Assembly (NCBI GenBank): GCA_030431825.1
Contig: JAUIIJ010000040.1
Span: 1 to 35,710, forward strand
From: Alphaproteobacteria bacterium
GTDB taxonomy: Bacteria > Pseudomonadota > Alphaproteobacteria > Rhodobacterales > Rhodobacteraceae
Direction: 5' to 3'
DNA: 35,710 nucleotides
In this document: positions 21,604 to 30,469 of the stretch, piece by piece
Position numbering within the stretch: the first letter of the stretch is position 1
How the letters are laid out: every line of letters begins with the position of its first letter
The notes under the pieces: model-generated
Databases searched by the model: none
Seen by the model: only the letters and a program-made list of their open reading frames with translations
What the model was told of the DNA's origin: nothing
Position numbers and translations under genes: made by a program

Positions 21604-22506
21604 TCAGAGGTACAGGCTCTCGAGGCGGGCATCCTTGACTTTGCTCAAGAGTGCTTCTGTCTCGGCCCTGTCAGCGACCAGACACAATCCGGTGGACAGC
21701 GCATCCGCAAGCGCCGCACTCCGGGCGCTGACCGAGACCTGGCGAACTGTCGGCACCGCCATGCGACCATCGCGCGGGTCAATGACATGGCCGACCCGAC
21801 CTGCCCGATCTAGCGTCGTGCCCAGCGGCGCCGATGTCGCCAACGCACGACCGGCAAGGCGTCTGGCGCGGAACTCACCCAGGATCGTGACCGGCCAGCC
21901 CTCACCCTTCCCATCAGCCCCCATTGCAAGAATCTCGCCCGTGTCAATCAGCACATCCTCGACCCCTTCGGAGCGCATCAGTCGCCCAACCCGGTCAGCG
22001 ATATACCCCTGGGCAATTCCGTTCAGCGTCAGTTCCTGCCCGCCATCGACCGAGACACCACGCGACTGGAATTGCACGCGCTCAAAGCCGATGCGGGCGC
22101 GCAGGGTCTCGATCACGTCCCGCCGCGGCACCAGCCCCCGACGATGGGACCGCGCAAGCGCCCGCCACAGTGGTTGAACCGTCGGGTCGAACCGGCCATC
22201 GGTCACACGATGCACTTGCCGCGCGATCGCGAGACAATCCAGCAGTTCAGAGGATGGAGCCCGCAACACGCCGGTCGCGTTCAACCGGACAAGCTCCGAA
22301 TTCGGGCGATAGAGGCTGAAAATATCCTCGAGCCGGTCGATCTCCAACCGCGCCGCCTCGGCAATCGAAATGGCGCGGGGATGATCCAGCACGATCTGCG
22401 CACGCGCGCCCAGAGCCGTGCCCTGCCAGCGAAAAGCCTGCGCCGCAGACGCGACAAGACAGCTTGCAGAAGCAATGGTCAGAAATCGGCGTCGCGTGAC
22501 AGGCAT
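21604..22506 (-). CDS. nirX: NirX/NosX-like FAD:protein FMN transferase (ApbE family)
   Basis: About 300 residues. A twin-arginine signal (VTRRRFLTIAS) directs it to the periplasm. The ApbE fold shows FSLYRPNSELVRLN, TDGRFDPTVQPLW, LTLNGIAQGYIAD and the VLIDTGEI stretch. ApbE enzymes attach FMN from FAD to a Thr of FMN-binding domains. NosX and NirX are the members linked to NosR and NirI in Paracoccus. Here NirI has a matching SRATVS site (Thr160). An ATG at 22527 would add seven residues; 22506 is preferred for its GGGGG site and normal Tat start. NosX is the alternative name, but no nos genes are in the window. Confidence 0.85.
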   Translation of the reverse strand: MPVTRRRFLTIASASCLVASAAQAFRWQGTALGARAQIVLDHPRAISIAEAARLEIDRLEDIFSLYRPNSELVRLNATGVLRAPSSELLDCLAIARQVHRVTDGRFDPTVQPLWRALARSHRRGLVPRRDVIETLRARIGFERVQFQSRGVSVDGGQELTLNGIAQGYIADRVGRLMRSEGVEDVLIDTGEILAMGADGKGEGWPVTILGEFRARRLAGRALATSAPLGTTLDRAGRVGHVIDPRDGRMAVPTVRQVSVSARSAALADALSTGLCLVADRAETEALLSKVKDARLESLYL

Positions 22507-22591
22507 GGCCAAAGCCCCCGGTTCCATCCGCCGGGCACGGCCCCGCAGAGTGCATACACAAGACAGCTAACGCCTTGCCACGACAGTTTGC

Positions 22592-22605
22592 TTGACTTTG
22601 ATCAA
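22592..22605. promoter_or_regulatory. FNR/Nnr-type box upstream of nirX-c550
   Basis: TTGACTTTGATCAA differs by one base from the FNR consensus TTGAT-N4-ATCAA and shares TTGACTTT with the nirS and norC sites. It is centred about 92 bases before ATG 22506; a start site near 22557 would fit -41.5 spacing, with TTAGCT as a weak -10. No gene starts on the plus side, so it serves nirX and c550. Confidence 0.82.
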
Positions 22606-22688
22606 ACACCGGCATCCCCGGATCGTCGATCCGCCTCGCGATAAGCCGGGCCGAGGACATCCCGAAACCGCCCTGACCTCGATCGTCC

Positions 22689-24836
22689 CTAGCGATGTTG
22701 CAGATAGTCCGCGACGACGTATCCCGACTCTTGCCCGACGGTCAGACCGACCCAATCCCGCCCGGCTTGCGTGTAGGTCGTGGACCAGTCCGGTATCGTG
22801 ACGACCGTACCGCTGGGCAGGACCCTGAGAACCTCGCCCCCCGGCGAGGCCCGCATATTCAGGTTGGCGGTCGTGACAACGGTTTCACCGGCCAGGAATC
22901 CGCCACCGTGGGCGGTATGCGCCGTCGGTTCGCCGGCAGGTGCCTGCGCCGCATCCATGAATTGCTTCAGGGCGCTGGCTTCGGCGTCAAATATGTCCTG
23001 TTCACGACTGAAATACGGGCCCACGCCGATCACCACCAGTTCGTAATCGCCGATGGTCTCGGGAAGTTGCACACCGACCGGTTCGGGTTCGCTCCATCGT
23101 TGCGACACGGTCGAACCGAACAGTATCGACTGTGCCACATGGTTGCCTTGCGGATCCAATGCCGGTTTGTACAGATTTTCCAGCCAGCCGTGTGTCTGAC
23201 TGTTGCCGCTGAAGACCAGGGGGGTGCCGGGTGCGGTCGGCGTGCGCAGGCCAAACCCCGCCGGCGCGTACTCGCGGGCGACCTTCCAGGCGACGGCCCG
23301 CAGGTACTTTGCCTGTGCCCCGGAAACGAATTGCGTTTCCAGCGGAGATCCCGCCAGCAGGTCATCCGGATTCCGGCCTTGGATGACCGCATAGGCCAGG
23401 CTGGCCATGCCATAGTTGCCCACCGGGCTTAGGTGCAGATCGTCCGCGAACAGATCGTCCACGCTGTTTATCCCGACAGCGTTTCCGGCAGTAATATCCT
23501 CCATGACCTGCAGGATGAATTCATAACCCGGCATGATCTGGACAGCAGGCTGCCCCGGCGCAAGACCGGTGTTCAGGCGGTCGCGTAACTCTTCAAAAGC
23601 CGCCTTATGCGCCAACAGCCTTTGCGCATACCCGTCCGGCGACCGGAACTCGGGCCAGTTGCCAAAGATCATCACTTCCGGCCCAGATGCAACCGGTGCC
23701 GGAGCAGGCGTCATCTTGTGCCCGCCTGCGGCAACATCCATCAGCATCGCAGGCCAGTTGCGCAACGCATCCGGCGTCGGGTCGGCCGTATCCGCGACCT
23801 TGAAATAATCATACACGCGCGCACCATCGGGCGAGAAGAACTGATCCTGCCAGTGCCCCTGCAGGCCCGGCCCGCATTCCCGATAGCCATCGCGCACGCA
23901 ATCGGACATGATCCTGGCCGCCTCTTTCGTCCATCCCGCGATATAGTCGGCATGGATCGTCGTTCCCTGTGGCGCGCCGTACATCAAATCCGACGCAAAC
24001 CGCCAATTGGAATCGAAAGGCACACCGGTCCATTTCAGGTTCTGCGTCAATTGCGGAATCGTATACGGGTGCGAGGCGGGGCAGCTTCCTGCGGAATAGG
24101 CGACATGGCTCGTTCCCCCCGGACTGGTCAGGATGGGATCGCCGTTGGCGTCGACCGCAACGCAATCGGGAAAGCGGATTTCGACGGTAAGGCCGTCATC
24201 CGGGAAAACCCGGAACGTGGCAGACCAGATCTCTTCATCAACAGAGCTGACAACAACCCCTGACGATCCCAGCACGTCGTCATTGGCAAGGATTTGCAGC
24301 CCCTGCGGAATGGGATTGATCTTGCTGCGATCCGTCACCCAGCTCTTGTAGTAATTGTTGACCAGCGTCGGCAGGACAACTTCACCGGCCTCGTTGAAAA
24401 GCGCCGGGATCCAATAGGCCGACCGGTTGGTGATGCCGCCGTCGCAGGACGACCGGCCCGAGTTTATGATGCTCTCGCTCGTGCTGTAGGCTGTGACATC
24501 CGTGTTTCCAAAGAACATGTGCAGATGCGCGGCACCTTCGATACCGGGATAGACGACGGGATCGTCGTAGGAATAATGCGTTGGCACACAGAAAAAGCGG
24601 AAACCGTGATGATCGAGATCGGCATTACCGCCTTGCGGCGCGGGCATCGAGCTCTGCGCCGTCCCGCGCGTTACCACATAGTTGAAATCCGACGGATTCA
24701 CCATGTCGCCGCCCGCGCCGTGTTTCATTCCCTGTGCGGTCAGAGAGCCCGCCAACACAGTCATCGAGACGAGAGCCAACATGCCGATAGCGAGCGCGCC
24801 GACACGCCGATTGCCAGTATTGAAACCAATGAACAT
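22689..24836 (-). CDS. Exported DUF1996 protein with permuted SGNH-like region and SH3-like tail
   Basis: About 715 residues from ATG 24836; ATGs at 24893 or 24938 are possible. A signal peptide (about 1-35) is followed by a DUF1996 region (about 45-345) with YPGIEGAAHLHMFFGNT, CDGGITNRSAYWIPAL and CPASHPYTIPQL. Next is an SGNH-hydrolase-like region: residues 386-490 hold the C-terminal half (VMIFGNWPE, then FADDLHLSPVGNYG with the D465-x-x-H468 pair). Residues 538-630 hold the N-terminal half (LVFSGNSQTHGW with candidate Ser546, then DYELVVIGVGP). The usual order is the reverse. The C-terminus (about 648-715, TTANLNMRASPGGEVLRVLP) is a bacterial SH3 domain. A role at the cell surface or in polysaccharide esterification is only a guess. 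Confidence 0.75.
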   Translation of the reverse strand: MFIGFNTGNRRVGALAIGMLALVSMTVLAGSLTAQGMKHGAGGDMVNPSDFNYVVTRGTAQSSMPAPQGGNADLDHHGFRFFCVPTHYSYDDPVVYPGIEGAAHLHMFFGNTDVTAYSTSESIINSGRSSCDGGITNRSAYWIPALFNEAGEVVLPTLVNNYYKSWVTDRSKINPIPQGLQILANDDVLGSSGVVVSSVDEEIWSATFRVFPDDGLTVEIRFPDCVAVDANGDPILTSPGGTSHVAYSAGSCPASHPYTIPQLTQNLKWTGVPFDSNWRFASDLMYGAPQGTTIHADYIAGWTKEAARIMSDCVRDGYRECGPGLQGHWQDQFFSPDGARVYDYFKVADTADPTPDALRNWPAMLMDVAAGGHKMTPAPAPVASGPEVMIFGNWPEFRSPDGYAQRLLAHKAAFEELRDRLNTGLAPGQPAVQIMPGYEFILQVMEDITAGNAVGINSVDDLFADDLHLSPVGNYGMASLAYAVIQGRNPDDLLAGSPLETQFVSGAQAKYLRAVAWKVAREYAPAGFGLRTPTAPGTPLVFSGNSQTHGWLENLYKPALDPQGNHVAQSILFGSTVSQRWSEPEPVGVQLPETIGDYELVVIGVGPYFSREQDIFDAEASALKQFMDAAQAPAGEPTAHTAHGGGFLAGETVVTTANLNMRASPGGEVLRVLPSGTVVTIPDWSTTYTQAGRDWVGLTVGQESGYVVADYLQHR

Positions 24837-25133
24837 CTTACCACCCAAAAGCGACCTGAACCCCGCCCTGCCGTATCGAAGGCCAGCACTCATCGCATTT
24901 TTTGTCAACCAGTGCGTCTCGCGATCAACTTGAAACATGAGGTATAAATCAACACGTTGAAATCTACGATTCGAGGCAGTGCAATTTGCTCCAAATCTAT
25001 CGCGAAACGCGATGGAGCATCAATGCGGCAAAGCACACTCAGCCAGAATTCGCCAGCGCGCAGGCCTGATGCGGCCTCGTGCAGAACGCCCTTGAAACAC
25101 GCATGCGAGCAAGTCGGTTCGGTATGGAGAAAC

Positions 25134-25207
25134 TGGAGCGGGCGGCGGGAATCGAACCCGCATCTCTTGCTTGGAAGGCAAGGGTCTTACCATTACACAA
25201 CGCCCGC
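25134..25207 (-). tRNA. tRNA-Gly (TCC)
   Basis: Reading the minus strand: acceptor GCGGGCG pairs with CGCCCGC, the D-loop contains TGTAATGGTAAGA, the anticodon stem CTTGC/GCAAG encloses loop CTTCCAA with anticodon TCC, the T-loop is GGTTCGATTCC, and the 3' end is an encoded CCA. All four arms form. No integrase or duplicated 3' end is visible nearby. Confidence 0.95.
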
Positions 25208-25209
25208 TC

Positions 25210-25624
25210 AGCGGAACCATCTCCTATGTCAGGCAGGCCATGACGTCAAGTGGCTCGGACGGTATCAGCGGCACGGGAGGAACGGGATAGCGCAGCACCT
25301 CATTCCGTCCGTTTTGAGTGGCGCGTTACCGTTTCGCGACGGGGAAGGCACCCGGGCCGGACGGTATTCTTCGATCCTGGCCCAAGGTCGCTGACAGCAG
25401 AGCGATAACGGACGACACAAGGGAACAATCGCCGCGACGCTTTCCGCCTTGCCATTTGCGCCCGTCAATTGCGGCGCCCAAGCGGTCGACACGTTGACCG
25501 TGCGAGGTCTTTCAGGGACTACTCGGATATGAAATGACACCGCTTGCACAGCGCAAGGGGATGCCGGGAGGACTGGATCACTCATCATGCGCTCAAAATG
25601 CCTGCGTGACAGGAACCTGTTGGT
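25210..25624. other. Intergenic stretch before the transporter-kinase gene
   Basis: About 415 bases with no convincing gene: open frames here overlap the tRNA or have no ribosome site. It should hold the promoter of the transporter-kinase operon, but I see no clear -35/-10 pair or FNR/Nnr-type box. AGGAA at 25611-25615 is the ribosome site for the TTG start at 25625. Confidence 0.4.
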
Positions 25625-28255
25625 TTGAAGAAAACCCACTCACCCTTGCTGCGATCCTATCACTCGTGGATCGCGAATGAATCGCTCGAGGACTATTCGC
25701 TGCGATATGCGGCCCGGTCTTTTCGCAAATGGTCGCCCGCCATCATTGCCAACACCGCCCTTGGCGGGATTTCGTTCCTGGCGCTCGAGGCGATCGGCGG
25801 TGCGATCACGCTGAGCTACGGATTCGCGAACGCGTTCCCCGCGATACTCGTGGCGATCGTCTTCATTTTCGTGGCGAGTTTTCCGATCGCCTATTATTCG
25901 AGCCGGTACAATATCGATATGGACCTGCTGACCCGTGGTGCGGGCTTCGGGTATGTCGGATCGACGATAACCTCTCTCGTATATGCCACGTTCACATTCA
26001 TATTCTTCGCGCTCGAAGGCGCGATCATGGCCCAGGCCTTGCTGCTTCTGGCCGGCATTCCTCTTGTTCTGGGCTATCTGATATCGTCCATCGTCATCAT
26101 TCCGATCACCTTCATGGGCGTGACGATGATCAACCGCGTTCAGTTGATCAGCCAGCCCGTCTGGGTGGTGATGCAATTGCTCCCCTTTGCATATATTCTC
26201 TACGAGGATCCGGACACCATCCGGCGCTGGACCAGCTTCCTCGGATCACAGGAGGGAGGCGACCGGTTCAACATCCTGTCCTTTGGCAGCGCCCTGGGGA
26301 TCCTGTTCGCTCTGTCGATCCAGATTGGCGAACAGGTCGACTATCTTCGCTTTCTGCCCGACAAGACCGAAAAGAACGGCGTCTCCTGGTGGGCGGCGGT
26401 CATCTTTGCCGGTCCCGGCTGGATCCTGGTCGGCGGGCTTAAGATCCTGTTCGGCAGCTTTCTCGCAGTGCTGGCAATATCGGCAGGATTGCCCAAGACC
26501 ACCGCGCTGGAACCGGTTCACATGTATATTCAGGCATATGAATATGTCAGCGCCGATCCCGCCGTCGTGCTGGCCGCCGCGACGATCTTTGTGGTGATTT
26601 CGCAAATCAAGATCAACATCACCAACGCCTATGCAGGATCGCTGGCCTGGTCCAACTTCTTTTCCCGGGTGACGTTGTACCATCCGGGGCGTGTCGTCTG
26701 GCTGTTGTTCAATATCATGATCTCGCTGCTGCTGATGCTGCTCGGGGTTTTCGACACGCTCGAAATCGTACTGGCGATCTATTCGGTGATCGCGGCCGCC
26801 TGGGTCGGCGCGATCTTTGCCGACCTGGCGGTTCTGAAACCGCTCGGCATCAGCCCCTCGTTCACGGAATTCAAGCGCGCCTACCTGCCTGATTTCAATC
26901 CCGTGGGTTGCGGCGCGATGGCACTGGCCTCTCTGGTGGCATTCATCGTTTTCGCAGGATTCTTCGGAACCCTTGCACAGGCCTATGCAGCACCGTTGGC
27001 GTTTGTCGTGGCCCTGCTGTCCGCCGTGGCCATCGGCATCGCCACGCGCGGGCGCTATTACATCGCCCGTCCGTCGACACCCTCGACCGGACCCGAAAAG
27101 GCGGCCATCATCTGCGAACTCTGCGGTTTCGAGTACGAGCGCCCCGATATGGCGCATTGTCCGTTCTACCAACGCCCGATCTGCTCGCTGTGCTGTAGCC
27201 TGGAGTCGCATTGTCACGACATGTGCAAGTCACCCAAGGTCGAGGAATCCATAGATTTCGGGCACCGCTCCGGCGGGCTGGGCGCAAAGATCGCCCCCAA
27301 TACCGTCAAGCGCTTTACCAAGGCGGCAGGTGTGTTCCTGGCGTTGACGGTTGTTGTCGGTGCGGCAATCCTGATCAGCTATCGCCTGATCGAGCCCAAT
27401 CTCGACGCGCCCCAACTGCATGGCGGTCTCCTGTTGCTCGGGGTATTTCTCGCCTTGCTGCCGCTATTGGCCGTCGGCACGTGGTGGATCGTGTTATCCC
27501 ATGAAAGTCGCGAACTTGTAGAGCGGGACCTGCTGTACTCGATGGAAGATCTGGCCAAGGCGCAAAAGGACCTCGCCGCAAATGAACGTCTTGCGGCCAT
27601 CGGCCAGGTGACCGCCACCGTCAGTCACGAATTGCGAAATCCGCTGGGGACACTGGTGAACTCCGCCGATGTGCTGGGCCGTTCGCTGGCCGGGAAAGAG
27701 GCGGAAGCGCAGGGAGAACTGGACAGATTGCAGCGCAATGCGTGGCGCTGCGTCAAGATCATCGATGATCTGCTGGATTTCTCGCGCAATTACTCGTTCT
27801 ACTCGGTCGAGATCGACCTGGATGGATGGGTCAAGCGGGCGCTTGCAGACATGGACCCGGCCATACAGGATCGGATCGTGCTGGATCTCGGGTCCGGCGG
27901 CACGATTCTCGCGGACAGCGAGAGGTTGAGACAGGCCTTCGTCAATATCCTCAACAACGCGGTGCAAGCCTGCGATCTGTCCAAGACCGACGCCCCGATC
28001 AGGGTAACGACATTTTCCACTGCAGATGAGGTCGTGCTGGAGGTGAAGGATCAGGGGACGGGCATGACCGAAGAGGTTCAGCGCCGCATGTTCGAGCCGC
28101 TTTTCAGTACGAATTCATTCGGTGTCGGTCTTGGCATGCCCTTGGTCAAACGCATCATCGAGCATATGGGCGGTACGGTGAATGTCGTCAGCGAAGCCGG
28201 TGCCGGAACCACGGTGCAGTGCCGGCTGCCGCATGCCGGGAGCGATGACAAATGA
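25625..28255 (+). CDS. NCS1-type transporter fused to a Cys-cluster and histidine kinase
   Basis: 876 residues. Residues about 35-485 are a complete 12-helix transporter of the NCS1 (purine-cytosine permease-like) type, with NIDMDLLTRGAGFGYVGS and LSIQIGEQVDYLRFLP. Residues 497-534 hold eight Cys in a zinc-finger-like pattern starting CELC and ending CHDMC. Two more helices (about 567-587, 599-623) lead through a coiled coil to a histidine kinase: H668 in VSHELRNP, N-box NILNNAVQA, G-boxes DQGTGM and GVGLGMP. It likely senses or takes up a small amide or nucleobase-like compound and signals through the kinase (inference). TTG 25625 is the only in-frame start after an upstream stop. It overlaps the next gene by ATGA. 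Confidence 0.88.
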   Translation: MKKTHSPLLRSYHSWIANESLEDYSLRYAARSFRKWSPAIIANTALGGISFLALEAIGGAITLSYGFANAFPAILVAIVFIFVASFPIAYYSSRYNIDMDLLTRGAGFGYVGSTITSLVYATFTFIFFALEGAIMAQALLLLAGIPLVLGYLISSIVIIPITFMGVTMINRVQLISQPVWVVMQLLPFAYILYEDPDTIRRWTSFLGSQEGGDRFNILSFGSALGILFALSIQIGEQVDYLRFLPDKTEKNGVSWWAAVIFAGPGWILVGGLKILFGSFLAVLAISAGLPKTTALEPVHMYIQAYEYVSADPAVVLAAATIFVVISQIKINITNAYAGSLAWSNFFSRVTLYHPGRVVWLLFNIMISLLLMLLGVFDTLEIVLAIYSVIAAAWVGAIFADLAVLKPLGISPSFTEFKRAYLPDFNPVGCGAMALASLVAFIVFAGFFGTLAQAYAAPLAFVVALLSAVAIGIATRGRYYIARPSTPSTGPEKAAIICELCGFEYERPDMAHCPFYQRPICSLCCSLESHCHDMCKSPKVEESIDFGHRSGGLGAKIAPNTVKRFTKAAGVFLALTVVVGAAILISYRLIEPNLDAPQLHGGLLLLGVFLALLPLLAVGTWWIVLSHESRELVERDLLYSMEDLAKAQKDLAANERLAAIGQVTATVSHELRNPLGTLVNSADVLGRSLAGKEAEAQGELDRLQRNAWRCVKIIDDLLDFSRNYSFYSVEIDLDGWVKRALADMDPAIQDRIVLDLGSGGTILADSERLRQAFVNILNNAVQACDLSKTDAPIRVTTFSTADEVVLEVKDQGTGMTEEVQRRMFEPLFSTNSFGVGLGMPLVKRIIEHMGGTVNVVSEAGAGTTVQCRLPHAGSDDK

Positions 28256-29415
28256 GCGGGGTGGCGCGCCGGATGGTCCTGATCGTCGATGACGACATCG
28301 ACTTTTCGGAAAGCCTGAGCCGATTGCTGACACTCGAACACTACGACGTTCTGACGGCCGACAGCGTGGAAACCGCGATTGATGCCGTGAGACAGCACGA
28401 GGTCGCGGTGGCACTGGTGGATATTCGTCTCGGCACGGGCAATGAAGGATTGGAAGTGGTCCGCGAACTGCGCCGGATCTATCCGGATCTCATGTGCCTG
28501 ATGATCACCGCGTTCGTGTCGGTCGAAACCGCCATCCAGGCGTTGCAGGCCGGAGCCTATGATTATCTGTCCAAGCCGTTTCACCGGAAAGACATGCTTT
28601 CGACGCTGGATCGGTGTTTCGAGCGGATCGAACTGGTGAACGCGCAAAAGCAGACCGTGGCTCGCCTGCGCCAAAAGCAGCAAATGGAGGCGCTCGGACA
28701 GTTGGCCAGCGGGGTTGCACACGATTTCAACAATATTCTCGCGGTATTGCTGAGCAATTTGCGCCTGCTGGAAGAACGCATGGGAACGTCGCATCCTGAA
28801 TTCAGTGAACTGGTCAGCGAAGCGATCGGCGCAACGCTGTCGGGCGGCGATCTGACCTCGCGCCTGCTGAATTTCGGATCACGCCCGGATGATGAGACAC
28901 AACAGGTCGATCTGCTCGGGATGCTGCCCGACTTCGCGACCATGCTGCAAAGAACCCTCGGGCAAAGATGGGATACGCGGCTCGATCTTCCGGCGCGGCT
29001 CGCATCGATCGAAGTCTCGCGCGGGTTGCTGGAAACCAGCTTGCTGAACCTTGCACTGAACGCGCGTGATGCGATGCAGAACAGCGGGACGGTCATCATC
29101 GGCGCCAGGGAGCATCGTGTCGGTGGTGGACGCGCGAATGCGGACCCTCAAGAGACCGCAGGCGACTTCGTGGCAATCTCGGTTACCGATACCGGGCCGG
29201 GCATGTCACCCGAGGTCCGCGCACGCGCGCTCGAGCCGCTGTTCACCACCAAGAAACGCGGAGACGGCAACGGGCTTGGACTTACGATGGTCGAGAGTTT
29301 TGTCCGCACCCACGGCGGCTGGATCGAGATCGACAGCGTCGAGGGACGAGGTACGATCGTCACGATGTTCCTGCCAGCCCGCTTGCGGGCCTATCCCGGC
29401 GGGGCGAACACATAG
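28252..29415 (+). CDS. Soluble REC-histidine kinase hybrid
   Basis: 387 residues, no membrane segment. The N-terminal receiver domain has the acidic pair in IVDDD, phospho-acceptor D57 in LVDIRLG and K108 in SKPF. A histidine kinase follows with H157 in VAHDFNN, N-box NLALNARDAM, and G-boxes DTGPGMS and GDGNGLGL. The REC-first order suggests it is switched by phosphate from the transporter-kinase made just upstream and then passes the signal on (inference). The start overlaps the kinase stop by ATGA. Its 3' end runs 25 bases into the convergent OmpR-type gene. Confidence 0.92.
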   Translation: MSGVARRMVLIVDDDIDFSESLSRLLTLEHYDVLTADSVETAIDAVRQHEVAVALVDIRLGTGNEGLEVVRELRRIYPDLMCLMITAFVSVETAIQALQAGAYDYLSKPFHRKDMLSTLDRCFERIELVNAQKQTVARLRQKQQMEALGQLASGVAHDFNNILAVLLSNLRLLEERMGTSHPEFSELVSEAIGATLSGGDLTSRLLNFGSRPDDETQQVDLLGMLPDFATMLQRTLGQRWDTRLDLPARLASIEVSRGLLETSLLNLALNARDAMQNSGTVIIGAREHRVGGGRANADPQETAGDFVAISVTDTGPGMSPEVRARALEPLFTTKKRGDGNGLGLTMVESFVRTHGGWIEIDSVEGRGTIVTMFLPARLRAYPGGANT

Positions 29416-30119
29416 CCGATCCCCCGCACGGTCTTTATGAATTTCGCGTCCCCCGCGCCATCGCCCAGCTTGCGGCGAATTTTTCCGATCAGCACATCGA
29501 CGCTGCGGTCGTAGGGCGACCACGAGCGGCTTGAAACGATGTCCAGGATCTGTTCGCGGGTCAACACGCGTCCCCGTCGCTGCACGAGCGCGCGCAGCAC
29601 CTCGAACTCGCGACTGGTCAGCCGGGAACGCTCTCCGTTCGGCGCGCGTAGCTCATACCCCTCCGGATCAAGTTGCCAGCCGCAAAAGCTGAGCAACAGG
29701 CTGCGGCCCTTCGTTTCGGGCTCGGGCTCGACCCGACCGGCATACCGTCGCATCACGGTGCGCATTCTGGCCAGCAATTCGCGCGGTTCGAACGGTTTGG
29801 TGACATAATCATCCGCGCCGAGCTCCAGACAGACAACCTTGTCGATCGTGGTATTCTTGCCCGACACGATAATCAGCGGGTAGTCGTACTGCACGCGCAG
29901 CCGCCGCGCCAGTGTCACCCCGTCCTCACCCTGAGGAAAACCCAGATCCAGCAGAACCAGGTTGAACGTGTCATCCGCCAGCGCGCGGCGCATCTTGCGC
30001 CCTTCATGCGCGGTTCGCACGACATAGCCTTCGTCTCCCAGAAAACGCTTGAGAAAGGTGCAGATGCCGCGGTCGTCGTCCACGACCAAAACCTTGTTCA
30101 AGTTCTTCCCCCCAACCAT
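29391..30119 (-). CDS. OmpR/PhoB-family response regulator
   Basis: 242 residues: receiver domain (about 9-122) with VVDDDRG, D58 in VLLDLGF and a Lys in TKPFEPRELL. A winged-helix DNA-binding domain follows (about 145-238) with LTSREFEVLRALV and the VRGIGYVF C-terminus. It is convergent with the two kinase genes and divergent from the formamidase gene, so it is probably the output regulator of that kinase pair acting on the intergenic region 30120-30469. Confidence 0.93.
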   Translation of the reverse strand: MVGGKNLNKVLVVDDDRGICTFLKRFLGDEGYVVRTAHEGRKMRRALADDTFNLVLLDLGFPQGEDGVTLARRLRVQYDYPLIIVSGKNTTIDKVVCLELGADDYVTKPFEPRELLARMRTVMRRYAGRVEPEPETKGRSLLLSFCGWQLDPEGYELRAPNGERSRLTSREFEVLRALVQRRGRVLTREQILDIVSSRSWSPYDRSVDVLIGKIRRKLGDGAGDAKFIKTVRGIGYVFAPPG

Positions 30120-30469
30120 GTGAAATCAGATTATTCCAAATTCCGTTCGCAAGTCGACCTGCTTGAAAGTCGGTTGGTCCCCAAAACCCCGCGAAATCCG
30201 GGATATGAGCGCAACGACGATGGACAACTGCAACGCGACGCGTGTAAGCCACTGAAAACCAACGGGCCTGACCGGTGCGCATGCCGGTCACCGGGGATGT
30301 CAGCCCGCTCCCGGTTACAAAAGTTTACAAAAATCCCGGTGACGGCGCAAAGTGCGATTACACGCCATTGCTAGAAATTCTCCCTATCCGTGCGGTGCAA
30401 GACGCCTCGCGCCGGATCAGCAATCAGGGCGCGATCGTGGCGCCTGTAGCAGTCAGGGAGATGAGCGAT
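30120..30469. promoter_or_regulatory. Regulator-formamidase divergent promoter region
   Basis: 350 bases with no convincing gene between the OmpR-type regulator and the formamidase. It contains a tandem 10-base repeat at 30313-30332 and ends in AGGGAG before the formamidase start. A weak GATTAC (30356-30361) could serve as -10 for the formamidase. No FNR/Nnr-type box is present, so this unit is outside the denitrification regulon. Confidence 0.5.
30313..30332 (+). promoter_or_regulatory. Tandem 10-bp direct repeat, candidate OmpR-type operator
   Basis: GGTTACAAAA then GTTTACAAAA, two head-to-tail copies one helical turn apart. Tandem 10- to 11-bp repeats are the usual operator form for OmpR/PhoB-type regulators, and such a regulator is encoded next door. 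The repeat is 138 bases upstream of the formamidase start at 30470. The assignment is inference from form and position. Confidence 0.55.

Noticed and set aside
24949..24960. Short palindrome TCAACACGTTGA upstream of the DUF1996 gene
   Set aside because: Five-base arms are too short to call an operator, and the distance to the start is over 110 bases.
24988..25018. Imperfect hairpin (GCTCC...ATCGCG AAA CGCGAT GGAGC)
   Set aside because: It has an uneven internal loop and no U-run; there is no gene end beside it that needs a terminator, so no function is assigned.
25020..25220. Short minus-strand frame across the tRNA
   Set aside because: It reads through tRNA-Gly and is a known artefact of such regions.
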